A program made the position numbers and the translations under genes. The notes beneath the pieces were generated by a model, which was not told the DNA's origin, did not search any database, and saw only the letters and a list, made by a program, of their open reading frames with translations. A DNA stretch of 64,000 bases from Dichetophora obliterata (taxonomy: Eukaryota; Arthropoda; Insecta; Diptera; Sciomyzidae), in assembly GCA_963920525.1 (NCBI GenBank), contig OY986439.1, forward strand, positions 212,543,500 to 212,607,499. The letters are read 5' to 3'. Shown here piece after piece: positions 53,867-64,000 of this stretch (position 1 is its first letter; every line of letters starts with the position of its first letter).

Positions 53867-56020
53867 TAATACCAAGTAACAATGACCTGTTGAAATTTGA
53901 GATGAAATTTGAAAAAAAAAAACAAAATTAGATATAATATTTAACAACTTTTAATAAATTTAAATAAATGTAGTTAAATAAATACAAATATACAAATCAA
54001 ATAGTAAATTTTAAAGTATCGTAGAAACAAGTGGGGGAAAATTCCCGAAGTATGTTAAAGGAATAGCACAGAGAAAAAAATGACCCGAGCTTAAACTGGC
54101 CTCAGAATTTGTTTTAATATATAACAATTTATAAAAAATGTAATTAAATAATTAAAAAACTAAAAATAGTTTAGTTATTTTCAACAAATGTATCACATAA
54201 AGTCATAAAATATAAATGAATCATAATACAAAGTATCTTTGTCAGAATAGTAAAGAATTTCAAGTAAAAAGAACACACCAAAATAGTTAACAATTAAAGT
54301 GCGAAATAAATTTCAATTGGCAAAAAAAAAAAAATAAATAAACATAAGCACGAGAAAACAAGTACAAAACAAATATAAAGTAATTAACCCATTTCGAACT
54401 GCTACCATATTTGCATCAAATTATTGCAAATTTTTGATGCAAAATTTTTTTTAGCACAAAAGTTTGAATGGAAAATGAAAAAAAGATTTTATAAAAATAT
54501 GTTTACAATGATAATTTTTGCTTTTTACTCTACTGTATACGGTATTCAGTTTTTGTATAAAAAAATACCATTAAAACGAAAAATTAAAAAAAAACGAGTT
54601 GCTCGAAAAATCGTACATAAGTTCAAAATGTGTTTAAGTAATATCAAATACAAAAGCAACTTAAAACCTTTTATGCGCTCATGATGAGCATTGAAGCTTC
54701 CCTTGTGTAAAAAAATTAATACGTTTATAGAGCAATGCTGTAGTAAGTAGATACAGTTGAGTGGAGCTTGCATGTGCAATGGAAACATTTTACAGCCAAC
54801 TGTTTTGTGCTGTCAAAAGCATGATAACTCAAAAAAGCCAGAGATATATATAAGTATTAATATGTTTTTAATTAAGTAAGTAGTTAAAAGTTAGTTTCAA
54901 AAGCGAACAGGAATTAAGACAGTAGAAAAGGAAGCGGAAGAAGAAGAAGATAAAAGAAAATTATGTTTTTTTAAAAAAAATTTTAATTTGCTAACTTCTT
55001 GCGTATCGTGGTTGATGTCGGTGGTTGATCTATGGACCTGTAGTGCCGAAGTTTTGACATGGTTCATAGTTGTAGTTGTAGGCTGAAGTCTGGAGTCAAT
55101 CAAGTTGCATGTGAACAAATACACAATCGATGTTGTTGTACTTAGTTGTTGATGTTTTGGGTGTAACTTTGGCAGCAACAACAGCGATAACAGCAGTTTG
55201 TGTTTATGTTGAAATTGTTGTCTACTATTTCTGCTATTTTTTTTATTTTTTGATGGTGTTTTAATTTTTTGTTGTTGTTGATTGTACTGTGGTGTGGGAT
55301 TTTATTAAAACGGGTTCAAAACACACCTACACACACACATAGACTAAAACATAGAGACTTTTTGTGATTTTTAGCTAGATTGTTATGGTAAAGTTAACAC
55401 ATTGAGACACTGAAAAAGAAATCAATAAATATGTTATATATATATATATAAGGGATGATATAAAAAGGGTTACATTTAAAATTGCTAAAAACTTGTTTCA
55501 TATGCAAAATTTGGCAGGGTTAGCTAATGAAAATATATATAAAAAAAAAAATTGAACGATACTAATTGGATGAATATTCATAATTGGAAAAATCTAGACC
55601 AAGAATACCATATATAATTTCAACTATTTCTAAGGCATGCAATTAACATTGATATTAAAGAAAAAAATTGTTGGAGATAATGTTGAATAGGCGATAGTAA
55701 TAATAATAATGTTAATACATTAGTTTAATATAAATCGTAGTTATATCAATAAAACTTAGTTGAATTTTCAACATAGTTGATTATGTGAACATAAGAAGCT
55801 TTTCACTTTATCTAAAGTTGTCTTTGTTTTTGCAGTTTTTCGTTGAAGTTTTTGTTCTAGTAGCTGAAATTCTTGGGTCATATAAAAAAAAAAATTATAG
55901 AAATTTTTATAAATTTCACAAAAATTTTTGCATTAACTGCATATTTAACAACGAATCTCTATATCCTAAACGTGTTTTGCATTTGAGTTTTGGCAAAAAT
56001 AGATGAACGTCACGCCCATC
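53867..56020. other. Non-coding stretch
   Basis: No supported gene. A lone piggyBac-like terminus TTAACCCATTTCGAACTGC starts at 54385 without a partner. (GAA)n at 54936-54955 and GTTGTTGTTG at 55269 are short simple repeats. The 54424-54684 frame is lysine-rich low-complexity and not credible. Confidence 0.4.
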
Positions 56021-56028
56021 CTCTAAAC

Positions 56029-56382
56029 CAGAGGTGTCGTGGCAGTGAGCTTAATTACAAATTAAAAAAATAATTAAAATAAATGAAATCTTCGATGGCG
56101 ACAAAAAAAAAAAAACAAAAACCAAAAACAACAACATGAGCATACTGCGCTAATGTCTCTTAAAAAAAAAAACAACAAAAAACTCGCCATGTGTGCGCTA
56201 CGAGAAAATACCAACAACAAAAAAACCACACAGCAGCAATAACATTGATAGCTAGCTTTCGACGCGAGCAAACAACAACAATGCCATGTACATAATTCCT
56301 CGAATTACAACACACACGGATATATTGAAGTTGTTGTAAGTGAGCTAAAAGAGCTTAAAGAGCTATGGGATTTACAACTCTG
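56029..56382. mobile_element. hAT MITE 1 of an adjacent pair, 354 bp
   Basis: Starts CAGAGGTGTCGTGGCAG and ends (inverse) CAGAGTTGTAAATCCC; flanked by CTCTAAAC on both sides (56021-56028 and 56383-56390). Its right part, read inversely, has TTACAACAACTTCAATATAT, matching the left part of the neighbouring element (TTACAACAACTTCAATATTT at 56432), so both belong to one family in opposite orientation. Confidence 0.85.
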
Positions 56383-56793
56383 CTCTAAACCAGTGATGCC
56401 CAGCAACTAACTCTTTCCACTCTTTCCACTCTTTTACAACAACTTCAATATTTTCATGTTTGTTGTAATTCGCCGAATTCAGTTTGCAATTTCAGTCTCG
56501 CTTCTTAATGTTGTTGTTTTTGTACTTTGGCACCATCGACCGCGTATGTTTTGCACTGTTTTTGGCATTCGCATTGTCGACGTTAACAGCATGCGTCGTC
56601 AAGAATGATAGAATAAGAGATTACGCTTTGCGCAGGTCCGTTACTTCTGCTAATGGAGTCTGACAACCAACTGTTCAGTTGACTACGTCACAATATTTTA
56701 TTTCTTTGAGAAACGTACTGCGATCGGTTGTGTTTTATTTACTTGTGTATATATCGAAGTATATTTGAGAATTTTTAACTTTAAATTTAAAAA

Positions 56794-57003
56794 ATGAAGT
56801 GTGCAGCTGCTAATTGTGGTAACAGTAGCAAACAAATATTTTTCAGAAACCTAATGTTTGTAATAAATACAAAAATTAAACCAAGAAATTGTAGAAAACG
56901 CACACAAATGAAAAAAAAAATACAAAAATATATTAACTTAACAAAATTTGTTTCATTATTTAAAAACTTGGAACTATCATTTATTTGTCCTTTCAATTCA
57001 CAG
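56794..57003 (+). CDS. Candidate first coding exon of the 5.2-kb hAT element
   Basis: ATG at 56794 preceded by AATTTAAAAA and, 40-50 bases earlier, TGTATATATCG (TATA-like). It reads MKCAAANCGNSSKQIFF and then a very basic stretch (KIKPRNCRKRTQMKKKIQKY), ending CPFNSQ at a good splice donor CACAG/GTAAAT (57003/57004). The opening resembles the start of THAP-type zinc fingers (Cys, small residues, Cys) found in several transposases, but the downstream Cys-His pair is not visible. It may equally be a host-derived or chance exon. Function unassigned. Confidence 0.35.
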
Positions 57004-58147
57004 GTAAATTAATGGAAATAAAATATCTGGGAACGTTTAAACTACATCAATTAAACTCTTAATAAACATTTTTATAAAATTCAAGTCAAAAAATAATGCT
57101 CACTGAAGTTGGTTTCTCAGACAAATTTTTTTTTGACTTAGCTGCTTACTGGCTGTAATAAAATAATAGTAAAAATAATGTTTGCAATGGAGTACTTAAT
57201 AAATTAACCTCTTCTCGTTCCAATTAATTGCTTCTTACTTCATTTATTTTAATTATACAAACTAAAATATATGCAATTTTCATTTCTGTGTAGAAATCGT
57301 ATGCAAAGTGATCGCTCTCCAAAACAGCATTGATATTATGACGTACATGCGCAGAACGACAATTTTGTTGTACTCATTTTCTTGTCTTCGGCGCAATCTT
57401 TGTATTCTATCATTCTTGATGCGTCGTATTATTTATATTTTTCGTTGTGCGAATACACATTGAGAAAAAGTTATTGAATATTTGCAGGTGGCTACTTTTT
57501 CATATTGCATCAGAATAAATTCTTTTTATAGGGGTTTTATACCCTTGAAAATAGGCAAAAAAAGAATTTGCGGAAAACTGGGAGTTTTCCTATTTTTTCA
57601 TAGATAATAGAATATTAAAAAGATTTTAATTTTAATAATACAACAGCTTAGTTAATAATCTAAATAATATAACACAGGCTCATAGCCAGGATTTACCCAA
57701 GACCCCCACTTGATTAAAAAAAAAATATTGATAGTTTTTGATATCGATAAATCGAAAATTGTATGTATATTAAATGTTTGCTTCCCTAAAGACCAAATTA
57801 ATGACGCCATAGACTAAAAACACTTGATATACAAATAAAATCTATAAAGTTTCGTGCCGATTGAAAGACTTTCAAAACTAGCTGAAGAGACAATAAATGA
57901 AGAGTCCCAACATCTCTTAAAGTAAATTTTAAAAAAAGTATGCATTCCGTTTTTAATGTAATTGTTCTTTAAAATTAGTTCACAAGCATAAAAATCGGCT
58001 TAAAAGTACCAGAGTTGTGATATTTTACTTTTCGAAAAATGTTATTTTATTTCTTGTTTCAACAACAAAAAAAAATTGTAAAAATCCAAATTTGAGATAT
58101 TGCAAAGAAATGTTGTGGAAATTTTTCTGAAACATTTTTTTTTTAAA

Positions 58148-58535
58148 GATCAAAGAACCAAGGCATGTACCTTATACAAACAAGGTTTGGTCTTTGACCT
58201 GAAAGGAAAGGGATAGATTATTTAGAGGAATTGATTGGAACCATACGTGAATTATTGATTAAACGAAACAACCGCGAAGACAATTTGAATTGCTTTTAAC
58301 CGAGGCTTATGTTATGCCTTAACCTCGGCAAGCATTTCCAGCCCTTTCATTCCTTTAATAATTCCACATTTTCCACAATTTAGTTGTGGATTTTTAGTTT
58401 TCCATAATTCTTAAATGTAGGACAAAGAAAGAACAAAGAAAGTGAAAAGAACGATGCCCGAGCCCGGATTCGAACCAGGGACCTCTGGGTTGAGAGTCTA
58501 TCGCACTATAGACTATAGAGTCTATAGACTACAAA
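58148..58535 (-). mobile_element. tRNA-derived SINE family 1, copy on minus strand
   Basis: Colinear with the 42417-42790 copy: AAGGCATGTACCTTATACAA at the 3' end (plus view left) and GGATTCGAACCAGGGACC (box B inverse) near 58469. The head is altered after GAGAGTCTA, where an ACTATAGACTATAGAGTCTATAGACTA palindromic run (58506-58530) replaces part of the box A side. Confidence 0.8.
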
Positions 58536-58567
58536 GGCCGACATAGGCCGACTTTGTGCAAATGAGG

Positions 58568-59242
58568 AGAGTCTGTTCAAAAGTTCCAATTTAACATTTT
58601 TGAAAAAGCTGTTTTTACTATGGTTAAGCACTTAAAATATTTAATCCTATCATTTGCACAATGAAATGATGATGAAATGAAAGAAAATAGTAAATTTTTT
58701 CCAATATTTTGTGCATAAAAGTTTATGTTTCTGTTCAAAAGGTATTTGAACAAAAGGAACTAATTTCCATACAAGGTTTTAGTTTTTGAGCACTATTTAA
58801 TAAAACGGTCTTATCAAATTTTTTTTAAAGACTCAACTCAAAGACTCAACTGATTATTCAATGAATGAAAGTCCTCAATGAATCTTCATTACTACAATAA
58901 AAAACCGACGAAGAAAGTGAACGTATTGAGCCATATAGGGCACTTACTGGTCTAGTGAATTAATTATTTCTGTGAAAACTTTTTAAGTACATTTTATTGT
59001 TGTGTTCATTTTATAAAATGCTTAAAAACCTTATCAAAAATGCCTATTTCTTCAGTGATTGCACAAAAGGACCTAACTCTTAATTTGAATTCTCTATAAC
59101 TTTAAAACCATTAAAATTTTTTCATCCCTGTTTACATCATATATTAGCTGTTGGTGTCAAAATTATGAGCACAACAAAAACAAGACTTTTTCAGTTTTCT
59201 TCAACATCATACAATGTCGAAATAAGCTCTTTTGAACAGACA
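58568..59242. mobile_element. Probable TIR element, about 675 bp
   Basis: GAGTCTGTTCAAAAG at the left and the inverse of GTGTCTGTTCAAAAG at the right (CTTTTGAACAGACAC). An extra internal copy, TCTGTTCAAAAGG, is at 58732. No coding frame; class not assigned. Confidence 0.5.
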
Positions 59243-59319
59243 CCAAAATCGCAGAATCGCCAAAAATACGAAAACGCAAAATTAAAAAAAAAAACGACGT
59301 AACGGGGTGCTGTAGCATA

Positions 59320-59907
59320 CACGGTTAAAAATCTTGGTCAAAATTTTAAACTTTTTTGGATTACATATAGGACAACACCAAAAATAGATTACTTTTTAAA
59401 CCAACGAAAATTTTAAAATTTTTCAATCCAAAAAAGATTAGTTTTCAATCCGCAAAATGTTTAAAACAGCAATAAAAATATCAACTTAATATAAAAATCT
59501 TTTCTGACCAGTTCATGATTCGAACACACGTCCTGACGTTATCCACTCATCCATCCCAGTCGTTAAGAAAGTTATTTTTATTTTGCATCATAAGGAATGC
59601 AAGAAAGCTTGCAAAAAGTAAGAAACGTGGGTTCGAGACCCAGCTAAATTAAATTAAAATAAAAAAATATTCTGCCCAGTTCGTGATTTGAGCACACGTC
59701 CTCTGATGTTGTGGTGCAATACCTTATCCACTCGTCCAACGCCGTTGTTAACCTAGTTTCTCTTATTTTGCATCATTTCGAATGCAAGTAAGTTATTTTC
59801 AGGAACGTGGGTTTGAGACGCAGCTAAATTAAACTAATGTTTGGATTAAAAAATAGTAAAAATTCCTTTAAACCAAAGTATGTAGTAGTCCAAAATATTT
59901 AACGGTG
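59320..59907. mobile_element. TA-flanked element with two tRNA-like units
   Basis: The left end CACGGTTAAAAATCTTGG and inverse right end CACCGTTAAATATTTTGG, flanked by TA (59318-59319 and 59908-59909). The interior is a duplicated ~166-bp unit starting near 59505 and 59671. Each unit carries a minus-strand box A-like GA(C/T)GAGTGGATAA and box B-like GTG(T/C)TC(G/A)AATCA, and a plus-strand GTGGGTT(C/T)GAGAC. No protein frame. Confidence 0.7.
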
Positions 59908-60439
59908 TAGTCTTTAGCTATTTTGTGAAAAAAAAAAATAAAAAAAACAAAATTTTGATCAAAAAGTTATAGCTGTTGAAACTTGATGTTTTTTCAAAAA
60001 TCCTCAAAGTGCCTGTGTTTGGAAATTTCAAACACAAAAGCAAAAAAAAAAAAAAAATCATAAGAAATTAAAAAAAGCTGTATATATCAATTAAAATGAT
60101 TTCAATAGTTTTAAAAAATATCTCTGATATTCGTTTAAAAATCTAATCAGTACTAATTTATATAGTAATTTTAAAAATTTCAAAATAGCAACTCTGCAAC
60201 ATAACCAAAGTAAAATATAAAAGTTAAAAATTTCAATTGACGTTACTTAACTAGAAATTAATACGCTTATTAAATTTTTCTGTTCTAGTTATTAATTTTT
60301 GGGAAAAAACAACAAAGAATGTGAATGGACAATCTTGATCACAACTGTATTTAGTTGGAACTGCGACCACATTAATAGCAATTTGAAAATCAAAAGTTTT
60401 ATTGTTTTTATAAGTTGAAATGCGAAAGGTGATATTGTG

Positions 60440-60588
60440 GTATTTCGAAATTCGCTTGAGTACATAACAGCATCCTGTAGCTCTTCTTCCGGTACATACG
60501 CTTGTGCTCCTTGTAGTATACCATTCATGACAGCTGCACCATCGTAGCCCTGCCCGAACATAAAATCGCAATCTATGCCGAAGTCCAT
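60440..60588 (-). pseudogene. hAT transposase fragment (ZMYM/DUF4371-like)
   Basis: The minus-strand frame reads GIDCDFMFGQGYDGAAVMNG then ILQGAQAYVPEEELQDAVMY. GQGYDGAAxMxG is the well-kept second-Asp block of the hAT transposases related to ZMYM proteins (DUF4371 group). After about residue 48 the frame turns into AT-rich sequence and conservation ends. No zinc finger, first Asp or hATC part can be seen nearby. This is the only coding remnant of the 57675-61156 element and fits its termini. Confidence 0.7.
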
Positions 60589-60875
60589 ATATTATCTATG
60601 ATCTGAAAGCATAGATCTCAATTCAGTTCAAAATTGAAGTGGTTTGCAACATTTTACGCTGTTACGTTGTAGTGGCCAATGTTGTGACTCAAAACGAGGT
60701 ATTCCCCCAAAATATTGTCTTTCTACTAGTGGCCAAGTGCTGGCAATGAAAGTTGATCCACCGCAACAACTAAGCGAGCGATCAACATTCATTGCATTGC
60801 GGCATTTTTATATGAATTCAATGCCAAGGCCAGTAAAGTAAACAAACCGAGTTAAGTAAAATAAAAGTAAGACAA

Positions 60876-61068
60876 TAAAATGAACACTGATCTACCGCAA
60901 CAACAACTGGGCGATCAGTTTTCATTTTATTTAAAGACAATAAAATAAAGCCAACAATTTACCCCAACAATTTGCATGGTCAGCATTTGACTCTGGCCGC
61001 ACAGAAGTAAATTGTTGGCTTTATTTTATTGTTTTAATTTTATTTAAAGACAATAAAATAAAGCCAAC
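60876..61068. repeat. Cluster of short inverted repeats
   Basis: ACAATAAAATGAACACTGATC (60882) pairs with GATCAGTTTTCATTTTATT (60914). ACAATAAAATAAAGCCAACA (60943) pairs with TGTTGGCTTTATTTTATTGT (61013), and a further ACAATAAAATAAAGCCAAC lies at 61050. Possibly solo ends of a small palindromic element inserted more than once. Confidence 0.7.
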
Positions 61069-61881
61069 ACCTTAATGCTAATATATATGATTTTTATACT
61101 TTCTAGACCCTAAGGGGGGGAATTAACCCCTAAAAGACCCCTTGTCTACGGGCCTGATATAACAGTTTAGTTAATAACAGTAAAATAATACAAAATATAA
61201 GAAATTAAGGTTAAAGCAACAAAAATTTTGATAAGATAAAAAAATAAAAAAAATATATAGGTAATAATAAATTAAAAAAAAGAGATAGTAAAAAACAAAA
61301 AAAAAAAATAAAAACTGTTAAACATAAAATAAAAAAGGATATCTGAAAACCTCCACGCGGTTCAAGCTGGGTAAATCAGAATGTATTTCTGACAAGAAAA
61401 AATGAAAAATTTGGAATTACTTGATTCATTATTTTTACAGTGTGCATATAAGTTCGCTATCGCGATCTCTGCCAGAACTCGTGTTATTGGTAATTCCTCG
61501 TTGCATTCAGATTTAAAAACTTTTTCGATGTTGTTGCTTTTTGTTGTTGTTGTTGTTTCTTTTGCACTCTTTAAATAATTTTCGTGGGCATCGCTGCTCT
61601 AAACGAAGTGATGTCATCAAACTTTCAAAACATGCATAACTTAGACATGCATACCGTGGGGGAGTTTTTTTAACTTCGACCCAGTCAAAAATAATTCCAA
61701 ATAAGTATTAATTTAAATTGATTTTTTTTTATTGCATTCAAATTGCATTTTCTGAAATTAATTTGATGTTTTCTAAATTTAAATTGATCTTTTCTTAACT
61801 TCAAATGAGTATTTTTTATTTTTTTTGATATTTTTTAAATTCAAATGATCTTTTTTGTATTTTATTTGATCCATTCCCAAT

Positions 61882-62038
61882 TTAATGCTATGTTTACACT
61901 GAGAGCTAAATGTGCATTTACGAAAACCACATTTACGAACGGTCCTTTACCCGTTGTAAGAGTAACAGGGACATATATGTATATGTATAGTCAATGCTCT
62001 AAATGCGCATTTAGCGCTCAGTGTGAACATAGCATTAA
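61882..62038. mobile_element. TTAA MITE with ~37-bp inverted ends
   Basis: 157 bp from TTAATGCTATGTTTACACTG to its inverse CAGTGTGAACATAGCATTAA, with the pairing continuing through GAGAGCTAAATGTGCATTTA and TAAATGCGCATTTAGCGCTC. TTAA lies at both tips. No coding frame. Confidence 0.8.
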
Positions 62039-63160
62039 TAGAATTCTAAATTTGATTTCATTTAAATTTTTCACTTTGTAAATTTTAGCTGTTTTTTTAG
62101 TTTTTTCAATTTCAATTGATCTTTTCTGTTTTTGCTTAATCTTTTCTGAATAACAATTTGAAATGGTAAGGACTTGTAATTATTTCAAATTGAGTAAATT
62201 AAGTCAATTTACTAAAACCAATTGGCATGCATGTATTTTTTTTTTTTTAATAAACAAAATCTCTAAATCTGTATATCAAAAGCTACATCACAATCCTATT
62301 CCTTTTTTAGTTTAAAAACTGTTTAAGTTGTACGATATGTTTTTTCTTTATATTCCTTTCAATTTTTTAATGTGTACATACTTTGTTGTTATTTTTATTT
62401 GCATTACTTTATGGGTAAAACGTTTACTGTTTTTGACAACACCAAACATTGAGTTGATTTACCAACAATTTATAAACTTCAAGGTCGAAAAGGAAATGTT
62501 TGTCTGCCAGAAATCTATGGTTCAAATAAGCCCTAAAAACATATTGATTGAGCCAAATACATAAAAGAGTTAATCCTTTTGCATAAAATGGATTGCGACA
62601 TCTTTGTGTTACCATCAGGCTTTCCTAGAATAACTTTGAGCTACAAAGTTAAATCGAAATTGACGGAAGAAAATAATTCTGAAACACATCCGCTGAGCAA
62701 AGGATTCAAATGTTATTGACTGAAAGTCGTTTGACACTTTTCGCTCTAAAGCTTCTGTCAATTTGAGAATACTTTTTTCTCCTCCTTCCAAGTCTAATCA
62801 ACATCATGTTTCGCGTTGTCTGAAAATTCACATTTTTCGAGGCTTTTGTGAAAGTTTAGGAGTTTGTCAGTTTCAGCAAAAATTGATATTCTTAAGTATT
62901 TGTACACTGCATAGATTCCTGCAGAAAGTGATTTAATTATTTTATTTAGTTTATTTGACTGGTGTTCAATTTTTTCTAAGAAGCTTTATTCAGGCACACA
63001 ACTTTGCTGGAACTTTGATTCAATTGTAATAGCAGTCATGGCTAAAAAGAAAACAAGCTTAAAACAATAAACGGAAACTAGTTGCTTTCGAAATTTCCGC
63101 CAAACAATGGTTAAATAACAGTTAAATGAAATTTCCTATTAGCAGAAAAATACGACAACA
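62039..63160. other. Non-coding stretch
   Basis: AT-rich; the short frames at 62328-62615 on both strands have no recognisable product. Confidence 0.4.
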
Positions 63161-63418
63161 ACAGATGCTGCTGCTGCTGCTGCTTCGCCAACAACGGAAG
63201 CACTTCAATAGCACGTTATTTTAGCTGTTTCCAGCAGGACATGATAGACAAGTAGTAGATACAGACGGACGAACACCAGACAAAAAGTCCGTCAACTAGA
63301 AAAAACTGAACTATAAAGCAGCCATACAGCACGAGCTTGGACAGACAGCACAGCTGTGTGTGTGTGTGTGTGTTCTTGCACTCGACTTGAGTGTTGCCAA
63401 GAAAAAGGCAGCAGTAAT

Positions 63419-63452
<34 letters not shown>

Positions 63453-63480
63453 GCAACAGCTTATTTCAAAGTTGGTTCAT
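63161..63480. repeat. Simple-repeat cluster: (GCT)n, (TG)n, (AAC)n
   Basis: (GCT)n at about 63166-63183, (TG)n at 63355-63373 and (AAC)n at about 63418-63452, in DNA of higher GC than the surroundings and containing CTATAAAGCAGCC at 63310. CAG/CAA-rich, TATA-containing DNA of this kind is common in fly leaders and promoters, but no exon is visible. Confidence 0.6.
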
Positions 63481-64000
63481 GCTTGCCTTCAACTGAAAGT
63501 CGCAAACCAGTTTACAGTAATTAGTTAACCTGGCCACAAATTCGTTGGTTATAAAGTTACTTATTACCTAATAGTTCATCCTTTTTTGATATACATAAAT
63601 TGTTTTTGATATAAATATTGATGAAAATTGTTTACTTTTCTTTTGGTTTTGTTGTATTTTTGTATTAAACTTTTAATAGCCAGTTGATTATTTGCTGCTT
63701 TTTTTTTGTTTATACATGTCAAGAATTGGCTTCTATTTGGTTTAAACTAAACTGTTTCAAAAGTGTTCACTGATCCATCAAAAAAGTTTATAAACTTCAA
63801 TCAAATTTTAATCTTTAATTAGAGTTTATGAATTTCTTACAAGAAAATCGAGTCGAAGCAAAATTTCAATTTTTATGCGTTCTAGCCCTTAACCTCACAA
63901 ATATTATTTAAATTGTTACCGATATTATTTTGATAAATTTTTTTTTTTATAACTGATCGAAAAATATCAACCAAAAACTAATATAAATTTTCGATTAAAA
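63481..64000. other. Non-coding stretch to window end
   Basis: AT-rich with no gene or element recognised. Confidence 0.4.

Larger units (their letters stand above)
57675..61156 (-). mobile_element. hAT transposon, 3482 bp, nested, perfect 8-bp duplication
   Basis: The left end CAGGCTCATAGCCAGGATTT and inverse right end CAGGCCCGTAGACAAGG share CAGGC-C-TAG-CA, followed by G/C-homopolymer sequence on both sides; flanked by ATATAACA at 57667-57674 and 61157-61164. A transposase fragment on the minus strand lies at 60440-60588. It also contains a SINE, two further TIR elements and hairpins. It sits inside the 56391-61596 element. Confidence 0.9.
56391..61596 (+). mobile_element. hAT-type element 2 of the pair, 5.2 kb, with nested insertions
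   Basis: The left end CAGTGATGCCCA and inverse right end CAGCGATGCCCA differ at one base and are flanked by CTCTAAAC (56383-56390 and 61597-61604). The left flank copy is the one shared with the 56029-56382 element. Inside are a candidate first exon (56794-57003) and the 3.5-kb hAT at 57675-61156. Without the latter it would be about 1.7 kb, so most of its own transposase is probably missing. Confidence 0.88.

Noticed and set aside
54424..54684. 86-residue lysine-rich frame
   Set aside because: Starts without an ATG context and is made of AAA/AAAAT runs next to a lone TTAA-type terminus.

Overview
This is eukaryotic, AT-rich, intron-style DNA, most likely from a non-drosophilid fly. Evidence is short GT..AG introns (65 and 80 bp) in a gene with an insect-type arginine/serine-rich protein, hobo/Tc1/piggyBac/PIF-Harbinger/Jockey/RNase H-type LINE relics, tRNA-derived SINEs, and the dipteran microsatellites (AC)n, (AAC)n and (GCT)n. 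The species assignment is inference; a tephritid-like genome would fit.

Only one host protein-coding gene can be read with confidence. It lies on the minus strand, with five exons at 47910-47805, 44782-44692, 44620-44250, 44169-43265 and 43199-43096. All are joined in a consistent reading frame through canonical splice sites. They encode about 525 residues of a Ser/Arg-rich protein carrying 19 RRxS/RRxT motifs (PKA-type phosphorylation sites). The best guess is a homologue of the fly memory gene radish; that name rests on recalled properties of the family and no alignment was possible. The rest of the gene lies outside what I could recognise. A candidate untranslated leader exon with initiator and GTGAGA donor is on the same strand at about 27425-26634.

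Everything else is a dense transposon landscape. 1-11.9 kb: MITEs, a 275-bp tandem repeat, SINEs, two TTAA-flanked MITEs and a 72-bp satellite. 12-18 kb: a long-TIR foldback-like element, a TTAA MITE, and a hAT-type MITE split by a 1.15-kb PIF/Harbinger element. 20.7-22.4 kb: a broken Tc1 transposon. 23.8-25.8 kb: a GATATC-rich element and a TTAA element. 30-31.3 kb: a hAT relic with a Harbinger MITE inside. 31.9-37.4 kb: a Jockey-like LINE holding an antisense RNase H-type LINE, which itself holds a hobo-like hAT. 38-41.8 kb: another RNase H-type LINE split by a hAT, then a piggyBac transposase relic.

43-48 kb is the host gene with small elements in its introns. 48.5-53.9 kb holds Harbinger-like hairpins (one a 1.2-kb near-perfect palindrome), a Tc1 element with long TIRs, and head-to-head hAT-type MITEs. 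56-61.6 kb holds two hAT elements that share one 8-bp target duplication; the larger contains a second complete hAT with its own perfect duplication and further nested elements. 61.9-64 kb is a TTAA MITE and simple repeats.

Most of the new information is in element boundaries, which can be fixed to the base because target-site duplications, one empty site and nesting order are visible.
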